A stretch of 64,000 nt of DNA, taken from Amphiura filiformis. Lineage: Eukaryota > Echinodermata > Ophiuroidea > Amphilepidida > Amphiuridae. Numbering within the stretch: position 1 is the stretch's first letter; each line of letters starts with the position of its first letter. Under the pieces are notes generated by a model that had not been told where the DNA came from, did no database searches, and was given only the letters and a program-made list of their open reading frames with translations. Below, in pieces: positions 21,521 to 32,400 of this stretch. The stretch is from positions 23,562,893 through 23,626,892 of the forward strand of contig NC_092646.1 of the NCBI RefSeq assembly GCF_039555335.1, in the 5' to 3' direction. Position numbers and translations under genes: made by a program.

Positions 21521-22641
21521 TACACACTAAAAACTACAGGGTTATATTTTCCGTGGTCATTTTGAATAAACCACGTTTGGCGTTGTACTATTTTAATTTG
21601 ACCGCATTCACGAGGTCATTTTAGCCACGACGAACGTGTTCAAAAACTTCGTGGTAAAATTGCTGATACCGTCGCGCATTGATATCAGTTACAATATTCA
21701 GCTTTGAAAATCTAAAGTCATAAATGAGTTTAAACATGAGCTGCAATTAATGTTTTTTGATTATTAAATAAAGCTGATTTTTTGACCGACGTTGCTCAAT
21801 TTTTCTACTTAATATAATGACTTGCATTTCGGAACTATTTGCAAATACGGTGCATGTGCATCGGCTTCCCACGTCACATCAGCGCCATATTTCATTTGTT
21901 CTGATTGTGCAGCAGCCGATTGCCGCGTGTGCTCTGCATGATGGAATATGAAAAGTTACTTGAAAAGTGGGACTGCAAGGATGCATCCGGGTGGCCGCGA
22001 ATCTTGGCTGTAGTTGTTAAGCTTTGTTATAAGCTTACTCATGTAGGCCTAAGCTTATAGGCCTAATGTGAACTCACTGAACTGTTATAGGCGATGACTG
22101 ACTGCGTGTCAGTGTGATACACAGATGGCAGATGCATTTTGTATAAATTTGCTGTTTATGTAATGCTTGCTCTGTACAAAGACACACTTATGTCCTGGTG
22201 GGACCAGCATGACCATCCATCGCATCATGACCATACTATGAATCCAAACCCCGGGATCCAAACAACCCCTAAATGTGGTTATTGAGTAACCCTATATAAG
22301 CAACCCTTTCAAATTGGTCAATTCATTATTTTGACCCCGAAATGTGGTTATATTTTGACCCCAATGGGGTTACATTTTGACCAAAATACGTGGTCATTGA
22401 AATGACCACAGCCAGTGGGGTCAATATTGAGCAACCCAAAAAGGGATCATTCCATTTGACCCCGAAATGAGGTATTATTTTGACCCCAATAGGTTACTAT
22501 TTGACCCCAATACGTAGTCATTGCAATGACCCTGACCAACGGGGTCAAAATGTGTGTAGTTGATAACTATGCTGGGGTCAAAAATGCCGCTTGGGTCATT
22601 TTTTGACCCCATAGTTTTAACCCGGGAGTTTTAAGTGTGTA
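21521..22641. mobile_element. 1.1-kb element with TACACACT...AGTGTGTA ends
   Basis: Termini TACACACTAAAAACTACAGG and ACCCGGGAGTTTTAAGTGTGTA are inverted repeats. The right half is a run of TTTTGACCCC(G/A)AAATG phrases, about eight copies between 22250 and 22620. No coding frame. Confidence 0.7.
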
Positions 22642-22966
22642 GTTCTTGAGTTATTTTGTAAAGAGGGCTGAAACAACAACACTTTTGTAAAACGTACATA
22701 ACTCATTAACAACAATAATTCAAGCAAGTTTACAAAGTATATGATTTGTAGAATGAACTTTTGCAAAACAACGAAGTGTTATTTCTCAATAATATATTGA
22801 TTTAGATAATACAATTAGATCAATACCACGTCTACCCTCAAAGCGACTTTAGAAACTTTTACAAATTTTGTTGGTTCACGACGGATCTCTGAAAGTCCAT
22901 TTTTAGTGTGATTTTTAGGTTTGTTGTAGCGGATCTACCAAACAGCTGTTTTAAACGTATAAATAG

Positions 22967-23248
22967 ACTATTCCATTTAAAATCCACACTACCCCTGTGG
23001 AAGTTTTTGTACATATCCTCCACAGGGGGAGTATGAATTTCAAATGGAATGAACACATAAGCAGCTCCATTTGCAACTAACCCTCCCTCGGTTGAAAATA
23101 CAGGTTGAATCTTTCTCAAAGGGTGTTCAAGTGATTCAAATGGTGCTGCTAATGTGTTCATTACATTTGAAATTCATACTCCCCATGCGGAAGATATTTC
23201 CAAAATCTTCCACAGAGGTAGTGTGGATATTAAATGGAATAGCCTAGT
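22967..23248. mobile_element. palindromic MITE of the TTCCATTTAAAATCCACACT family
   Basis: Starts ATTCCATTTAAAATCCACAC and ends TAGTGTGGATATTAAATGGAATAG, with a second inner inverted pair CATTTGAAATTCATACTCCC. It lies 40 bp past the reeler-1 stop codon, so it may be transcribed as 3'UTR. Relatives are at 33243, 36106, 44460, 44850, 60995 and 61695. Confidence 0.8.
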
Positions 23249-23287
23249 ATAGACACAGGTGAACGATTCAATGATACCCATAGCATC

Positions 23288-23447
23288 CTATGGCTGGTTT
23301 GCTACTTTTCTTTGATAATATAGCCGTTGTTTGAAATCGTCCCATTTTGTGTTCACATGTAACTTTTTTTCACCGGCGTCAAATGTTAGTTCACTTGACT
23401 TCACGTCCATCCAGTACATCTCTTTGGGTCCTTTCACTATAGTTGCT
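23288..23447 (-). CDS. reeler-1 exon 4 (terminal)
   Basis: Acceptor CTTTTCAG|AGC. Reads ATIVKGPKEMYWMDVKSSE then a charged tail, with stop TAG at 23288-23290. The charged tail (GEKKLHVNTKWDD) has no counterpart in reeler-2. Confidence 0.75.
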
Positions 23448-26400
23448 CTGAAAAGATTTTGAAAATAATGATTAAAAATTGCATTTTTGTTGCAAACTTG
23501 ATACAGTCATCATGGTCGTGGTAGTCTTGATAGAAGCAGATATACCGCTAAATCACCCAAAACATATTTTTATTTGAAAACGGCTGGTCCGATCAACAGC
23601 CTCAACCCCATAGTAGAAGCTTCATAATTTTTTTCCGAGAAGAATGGGGAGGGGGTGAAATCGGAGGAGGTCGGAGAATGTGCCTAAAATTTAGAATTTT
23701 TTGTCCAAATTATAGTGGGATTTTTGGTGATTTGTAGGCCGATTTATCTGACGTGCGGAAACTGGGGGGCACGTGCCCTTGGCGCCGCCTTTTGGGGTCA
23801 CAGTGCCGAATTGCCCCTAGTTTAGGGTCAACAAATTGTGTTGAAAATTATTTGATCCCTATTTTATTTGAACAAGCATAATAACTATTCAAATTGCCAA
23901 GATCTCCAACTCATTGACAAGATTACCCATTTCCTTTTGACAAGTTTCTGTTATATCCCCCTCTGAGAAGTTAACATAGGCCTACTCAAAAGGTCAATAT
24001 TGACAAGAATCTATTCATTCTATAATCCGTGTTCCAATAGTGTTTGTAAAATTGTTCACGTCCTCCATTGTATTGCATTCAATTGAGTTTGGTGAATGAC
24101 CTCGACATGCTAGTCATTTTGAAGAGAAAACATTACGTTTCACTACCTAGATAGAATTGATCAAAAATTGAATTCCCTCCTGAGGTTCGTATCTGTCAAT
24201 GAGTTGACCAGTGTCCAGATCACAAGGATGTCATTATAGTGCAATAGTCCTCGATATAATAAGAAGTACCTGGATTGACAGTTCAGATTCGAAGGAAATT
24301 GATGTGTCGACAATTATTTAGACTCGGGATAATTTCAGTAGTCCACGTGTTCTTGGAGTATACTGCCCTCTCCTAAGAAACATGCTATTTAAAAGTAGGA
24401 TGCACAGACAGTAAGGGTATGTCTGTCTGTAGCGAGCCAGGAGTGAGCTGTGTTCGAAGTGAGTTGACGGTTGAACCATGTAGGCCTAGGTGTTAACAAG
24501 TCTTAAAATGGCATGATTTTCATAGGCAGAAGGAATGCTGAGAACTCGTCTTATTAAACACTACTTAAGGCTTGGACCAAGATGATCTGCGCATTGATCT
24601 TGAGCGCCCATATAAATAAAGTAGTGATACATCGACAGTCTTAAAGTACATTGTTTCATCATGTTCATCGCCTCTCGATTGCGTGTTTCTCCAAATCAAG
24701 AACTCGGACCCAGAAGGGATTCTAGACCCCGTTCGCGTATAATAATTATGTGTTTGTTTATCATGCAGAAAGAACACTAGTCACATTACTAATAACCGAC
24801 ATTCCTACAATAGTTAGAGGCAGTATATAACACAAATGGGTCAATACGTTACATAAAAATGACCCTGTGTGGTATTTGGCTCCCAGGAAGTGAGTTTTGC
24901 TTGAGGCAATTTATGGTTATTAATGTTGATCCCTCACTACAAGAGTTATTACCGTCGATTTGGTTTAAAAAGTAGATGAGACATGATCAAATCTCTCCAG
25001 GTAACAAAACGTAATGAATAGTTTCCCCTTGTCAAATTTGACAAGTTTCTATTCAAAAATGAGTACCGTACATCGTGTAAGAGTGCATCACTATGATCCA
25101 CAACATGCTCATCTATCAAGGCACAGTTCTTAAACCCAATACATTTGCACATTCATTTAATGACCTTTGACTAATGTGGGTACAAAAACTCTTACTCTGA
25201 AACTTGAGGTCAATGTTTGCACTATGATTGTTTAATTGAGGTTATTGGACTATGCCAATGGGATGAGGCCATTGTGGTCCATAGTGCATGTGCAGTGTCA
25301 CGTCATACCTGGGATACTTACACAAAAACCAGCGGTCCCTGATCATCGGGGGCAGTCCAGGTGATTGTTTTTTCAGTCTTTGTCTTCTTATCTTTGTGAC
25401 CCCAAGCATTCTGAAAACAAAGTACACAGATATATATAATTAGCATACATCCCATAATGCATCTTGATTTAACCTCTAATTACGTCACACATACTCACTG
25501 CGCAATCTCGAACAAGGGCAGACGATATAAGCTGATGTAATAGGCCTACGTATAATTCCATTTGTTTCAAAAATTTTAATTTGTAAACATTTTTGATAAT
25601 TTCCCCGCCCATTTTTCTTTGATAATTCTTCTTGCCACCCCTTCCTTTTTGCCTCCCCTGCTTTTACCCGGGGGGGGGGCTCGTTCCTCCAAACATCCTC
25701 CCCAATATAGGCCTACGGCCCGGGCCTACGCGCATGATGTCAATTTTGTTTTGAACTGAATGTGATTCGTGCCCGGGATTCGTGCTTGATAATTATTTTT
25801 CTAACATTATGAGGCATACTATTGTGCTTGTCGGAGACTCTCTTTTAAGGGTACATGCCCATGAGTTTCATTCAGGGGCGTGTTTGTAAAACGGCACAGC
25901 GCATTAGTAAAAAGAATAAAAAATACTAAAATTTTCACCGGGGTTCGAACCACTGCCAATTTCACTGAATGCTAAAGATGCCTATGCTGTGCCACGGTGA
26001 CTGTGGTTAACATTCGGCGATTTTCAAAGATATACATATCAACACGTTTCTAGTGTATTGAAAATCATTTTGATTTTGATTTTGGTAGGAATACGGTCAT
26101 AGAAAGACATATGACTCTACTTGTCTGTTTGTTTTTCATTTAATACAAATTAATTTTGATGAATTGAACTGGTACAACTCTTAGCACTTGTGATAAACGA
26201 CGATTAATTTAGTAATAATAAAATGAAAACGCTGGGTCATTCACGACATCATTTGTAATTTATGTCAAAACCTGGGGAGGACCACACACATCCGTGCTGC
26301 ATGTATACGTGCTCAATCGATACTCAATGATCCAGACAATAGCGTTTGAATATACCGCCCTGCTTGACACATCTTGTCACTTGCGGGAAGATATACTATA

Positions 26401-29400
26401 TAGGCCTACCCTAATAGCTTACAATAGATACCCCACCGTAAATAGCTCTGTTCGTTATCTCGCTGTGCTAGTTTATACACGCAGCGTACGGACTTTTGAA
26501 CCATATTTTGTTCAAAAATGATAGGAAGGGACTGTTTTCAGCTAAAATGTTGGTTATCAGCAGATGCTTAATGATACCGGGAAGTGTTGCAGAAAGGTAA
26601 GCGTACTCTTTATTTATTCAAAATATGTATATCAATAAATTTAAATTTGAAATCCAAAAAGTAAATGTCAGGTCAAAATTCTCACCTTAGAATTATTGTG
26701 AAATAAAATCAAACCAAATTTAGGCTCCGCAAACAACGTCCAATTATTCCCATTGGTGTTTGCTACACATGCATATAATAAATTATGATTTGGGGCTAAT
26801 TTGAGAAGAGTTAATGCCTCGAGTTTCAAAATACACCGAGTGATGTTTTTGATCAAAAACATCGACAATTCAAGACTCTGTAAAAACAAATCAAGAATTT
26901 TCTGGGATAATTGCAACAAAGTGCAATGGAAGTTATGATCTAAGCTACCAGATGCATCATTAATTTCCTGACTATGATATTTAGTTGTGGGAAAAAATTA
27001 CTTTAATGTTTTGGCGGGATTATTTCCCGCCAAAAATTTCAACCAAAAAGAGCATGTAGCCTTAAAGCTTTTAAACAAGACCCTTATTATTACGTGAATC
27101 TTGTCAATTACAAGTTTGCTCAAGTGCAATCGTACTAATTATTTGGTGGCGTGCGCCCGTATTTTCACTTAACTGACAGCTCGTAACCCAATTAAGATTT
27201 ATTTTTGCGCTGCGCTGCACAGTCCGGTTGATTTTGTGTGTGTTGTGTTCTCGAAAGACTTTTGATTAATTTGATATTTTTGTAAATTACATCGTGGTTT
27301 TATGGTTTACAGTCAGTTACAGCGCACCTTCTAGTTGTACACGTGTGAGTGCATAACCGCATCCAATTCCAAATTGTATGGGAGCATATCATTAAGGTAA
27401 GCTTATAAAGTAAGCTTAAGTTATCGCGGACATGACCTTTTAATATATTCGTAGTTGTTTGTCCACGTCCAACTTATTCGTCAGAAAAAAAACATTGACT
27501 GTAGTGTTATCATACTGACATATTTTTAACGGAATACTAAGTTGGACTATAAGTAGTCATGAAACACGTAGCGGAAGATCGTGATGCCAAGGATGGTATC
27601 ATATTGAATGTATGAACATGCCCATTGAAATTTATGAATCTAATGCCAACAATAGTATTTCATGGATCTGCTGTCAGTGCGGGTTACCAAACATTAGCCC
27701 CTCAATCTTCCATACACTTTCAGCCATTTCATTATCTAACTCCTTTAGCAGTCTGGATGATTCGCTCACTGATATACCGACATTGGTTCCCCAGTTGCTA
27801 CATCATCACCAACGTCTTTAAATGCTCCTCATCATAATAGTGCTTCCAATCGTAAAAAGCAGAGCAGAGGTAACCGTAAGCTCTGTGCAGTTGTTGTAAA
27901 TTGTGACGGCATATATGAGAAAATGCCTCAATTGGAATCCCTAATCGACCAACATGAAAAGCTGGGGGTCTGCAGGAACCCCTGAACTCGCAGAAAATTT
28001 AAAAATGGGGGGTCCGAACTGTATTTTGGTGAGTCCGGGAGTACCGGGACACAAAATGCAGCTTAGCGCTACCCCTGTGTGGCTAACTTTTTGTGTAGAA
28101 TCCCAATATGCAACTTAGAAGTTCAAACAATATACCATATTAAAGATATGATTGTCTAAACAGCCGAAAATCAAAGCTGGACCCACTTGGGGGGGGGGGG
28201 TCGTATCTCCCCACACCGGGCCACAAACCCTATTTGATTACATTATACTTTCACAAACAATTTGATACCATGTTTATTGAAATCAGAACACTTTTAGTTT
28301 TTGACCCCTGTATGACCAAAAAACTGACCCCTCCCCAATTTTGATTAATTTTACTCAATAACGGTATGTCGCAGATAGGTCAAACTATAGTTTTTCTGAA
28401 TTGTTATGATCAGGGTTTACTTTAAAAAACACAAAACATGCGTATTTACGCATTCAGGCACTTTGCGTACTCCCTTCAAATTAAAAGTCCCAAAGTCCAA
28501 CGCGTACAAAATCTTGAAAACGTACACGTTAAAATATTTGAATAGAGAAACATCCGATATTGTGCATTTTTATTTATCTATGGTGCATATATTCTCGGCT
28601 TTTGGCATTTAAGATCTACTCCCGATATGCAAGGCCCATCACATTTTGTCAGCATCGATCCATGCATGTTTTAGTGATTGCAAGCCTCAAGACTTTGTAA
28701 AGCTTCAGTTTGAAATTTTGCAAATTAACTTTTTTGGTTTAAATGATGCACCTAATGGCTTCAATTGGACTTTTAATTTTGCAAAATTTTCCCTCTCAGG
28801 GGGAAACACCCCCTCAGACACCCATGCGTAGTGGATAAATAAGTGGCCATTTTCGCTTCTACTTTCAACATTTGCCAAGTTCGGCCATATGTGTAGTGTA
28901 CAATTTATAGGCCAACAATAATCGGGAAAACATGCCCACAAAAGGCTTCATGGCCGTCATTTCACAAATTGTTGGCTTTTTCAACTGTTCAAACTTAAAA
29001 TTTTACACAGTAATACTGCCAAAATGGTCCCCCAAGTCACTTCAATTAGATCTGAGGGGGAACATCCCCATGCGTAGTTGATAAACAAATGGTCACTTTC
29101 ACTTCTGCTTTCGACATTTGCCAATATTTATGTTTAACACAATTTGTAGGCCTACCATAGGGAAAACTTGCCGTCCACGAAAGGCTCCATAGACTGCTCA
29201 TTTTCGGCTTTTTTAAACGAAAATGATCCACCAAATCGCTTTAATTAGGTCTTCATTTTGCAAAACTTTCTTACTTCTCAGGGGCATCTTTTACATTTTA
29301 TTATTTTCTTCTAAAATCCCCCCCCACTGCTCCAAAAACACACACATTGTTAAAAATGTCTTCAAAAATAGTATTATAAAAATACACATTGTGCAATGTT

Positions 29401-32400
29401 TTGGACCCCTTCAGAGGAAAAATTAACAATTGAAAGGGTCCAAAAAATTAGAAAATACCCCTTCAGCAAAATGCTTAAAGAAAATCCTGGTTATGATCAG
29501 AGGAGTACTGGCGTTTTGGTTTTTTAAACAAAATTGGAACAATTTTGAAATTTGAACCCTGTTAAAATGGCATATTTGACGGTTGACCCGTAGGGACATT
29601 TTTTGAATTTTTTTTACATATAGCTTATTGTTTTTCTACGCATGATTTCTGAGGGTCCACGGTAGCCTCTTCTTCCAACTATACAGAGAGACAGGTCTCT
29701 AGATTGATTCCACAACCTACTAGTACTATCACCTGTTTTATTGTGTTATCATGCAAATTGCCCTGTTTTTAATTTTTTGAATGATGGTGACTCTATCATG
29801 AGAGATGTCACGTTGCATTTAATACCCTATGTACAGAATGTTACATCACAATTCTGTATTATTATTCAAGGTTGTTACGTGTGTCTGTCATCAACATGAC
29901 AACTGTCACACCCCGGCACAAACAATAGTAACTTGTGGAAAATCGTGTTTATGACAAAATGATTAAAATATGATACTTTTAGGTATTGTTTTGTTAGTTT
30001 CAGTATGGTAAATATAAATGCACATGTGCTTTGGTCAAAATGGCAAAAATCTGGGGTTTTTTTATACCATACCCACCCCCATCTAGAATCTATCCCCTTG
30101 GAATCCATGCAATTAGTTCTAAACCCGGTTCTAAAACAATTCTTTTTACCGATTAGGCCTAATATACATTTTCTTTCTCATTTTAGAGCCATGAAGACCA
30201 TACACCAATTGCAGTATTTACAGGGCAGGACATATCAAGTACAACTTGAGTCGAATTATGCAAATAGTTATCAACCATATATGTGTATCTACTGCGGACA
30301 ATTTTACAGTGATTTCACATATTATGTGAAACATATAGCAAGACATAGAGTGAAATTACACAGGTACTGGTACAGCTGTAAACAGACCATACCTGAAAGG
30401 ATTCACACCAAAGTGAAACTGTACGAATGTAAATATTGTGACAATAGGTTCTCTCCAAGTGCACAGAATACACATGAAAGGTTTCACACAAAAGGGAAAC
30501 CTGACCAATGTGAATGTTGTGAAAAGGCTTTCTCACTGGCCGGAGACAAGGCTACAAATGAAAGGATTCACAGCAAAGAAAAACCATACCAATGTAAATA
30601 TTGTGAAAAGAGTTTCTCAGAGGCAGGTAACAAGACTAGACATGAAAGGATTCACACCAAAGAGAAACCTTACCAATGTAAATATTGTGAAAAGAGTTTC
30701 TCAGCGGCAAGTAACAAGACTAGACATGAAAGGATTCACACCAAAGAGAAGCCTTACCAATGCCAATATTGTGAAAAGACTTTTTCATATGCAAATACCA
30801 AGACTAGACATGAAATGATTCATACTATGGAGAAACCTTACCAATTTAAATATTGTAAAAAGACTTTCTCACAAGCAGGAGACAAGACTAGACATGAACA
30901 GATCCACCACAAAGAGAAACCTTACCAGTGTAAATATTGTGAAAAGACTTTTTCACAAGCAGGAGACAAGACTAAACATGAAAGGATTCACACCAAAGAG
31001 AAACCTTACCAATGTAATTATTGTGAAAAGACTTTCTCAAATACAAGTAACAAGATTACCCATGAAAGGATTCACACCAAGGAGAAACCTTACCAATGTA
31101 AATATTGTGAAAAGACTTTCTCAGAGGCAGGAAACAAGACTAGCCATGAAAGGATTCACACCAAAGAGAAGCCATACCATTGCAAATATTGTGAAAAGAG
31201 TTTCTCAGAGGCAGGTAGCAAGACTAGACATGAAAGGATTCACACCAAAGAGAAGCCATATCAATGTAAATATTGTAAAAAGACTTTCTCACAAGCAGGA
31301 GACAAGACTAGACATGAACGGATTCACACCAAAGAGAAACCAAACATTTGGTTTTATACCGGACGCGTTCCCTTTATGACCTTTGACCCCAAATAAAATA
31401 ATACACCGAGTATCATAGTAATTCATGTGTGAACATACCGCCACTCTGCTACTTTTTTCCTGGCTAATAAAAATGTGTGTATTTGGTTTTACACCGGAAG
31501 TAACCCTGTAATGACCTTTGACCAAATCACATATACACTGATTAACAGCACTTCATGTTTGAACATACCGTCACTGCTGTTTTTCTTAGCTAATAAATTT
31601 TTTGAAGGTATTTGTTTTTTTCACTGGAAGATAAGTGACCCCTTAATGTCAGGCCAAACAAACAAAAAAGTTCGTCTGATAGCTCAAGAGTGGTTTAAAA
31701 ACGAATGCAAAATGCGCACGCAAGCTTTGAGACTAACCTTTGTTTTGTTTGGCCTAATAGCAATGCATTTGTGCAAGTGGCGTCACTGTTATGATTTGTG
31801 GGAGAAGATGCATTTTCAAGGTATTTCATTTTATACTGGACGTGACGACCCCTTTTTTGAGAAAAGTGGGGAGATGATGCTGTGGATCACGAAATGCAAA
31901 ACAATGAAGCATACATCAGTTATGTAATCATCCTAATCATTTCTGACTATTCCCTTTAACCCCATGAGTACTACCTGCCGATTGGCCAAAAAGAAGCTTT
32001 TATCATCAATTTGGACCAATCAGCAACATTGTTAGAATAATTTCACCACACAAAAAAAATTGAGGTGAATTATTTGCAAACCTCCATTCTGATTGGTGAT
32101 TAAAGTGAAGAAATCACGTAATTGACCAATCAGAGGCAATGTTAGATCAGCAGGTAGTGCTCAAGGGGTTCATTTGTCTCATCATTTGTTCTTGTGCAAA
32201 GACTTGTGAATAAATATGTTTAAGAGCATGCTTGAACCGTGATTTTATACTTTGTTCTCACAATTGACTTGGGCCCGGGACTTGGGCAAATATCGTAGCA
32301 GGCTGACAATATCACAATGGACCACAATGGCCTCATCCCAATGGCATAGTTCAATAACCTCAATTAAACAGTCATAGTGCAAAATTTGACCTCAAGTTCC

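Noticed and set aside
30005..30190. Upstream in-frame ATG extending ZF3 by 62 residues
   Set aside because: It lies before the conserved 3' splice site at 30185-30186, in sequence homologous to the non-coding flank of ZF1, which is not open there.
31475..31927. 150-codon open frame after ZF3
   Set aside because: Covers a dispersed ~130-bp repeat and the end of a TTAA MITE; no recognisable domain.
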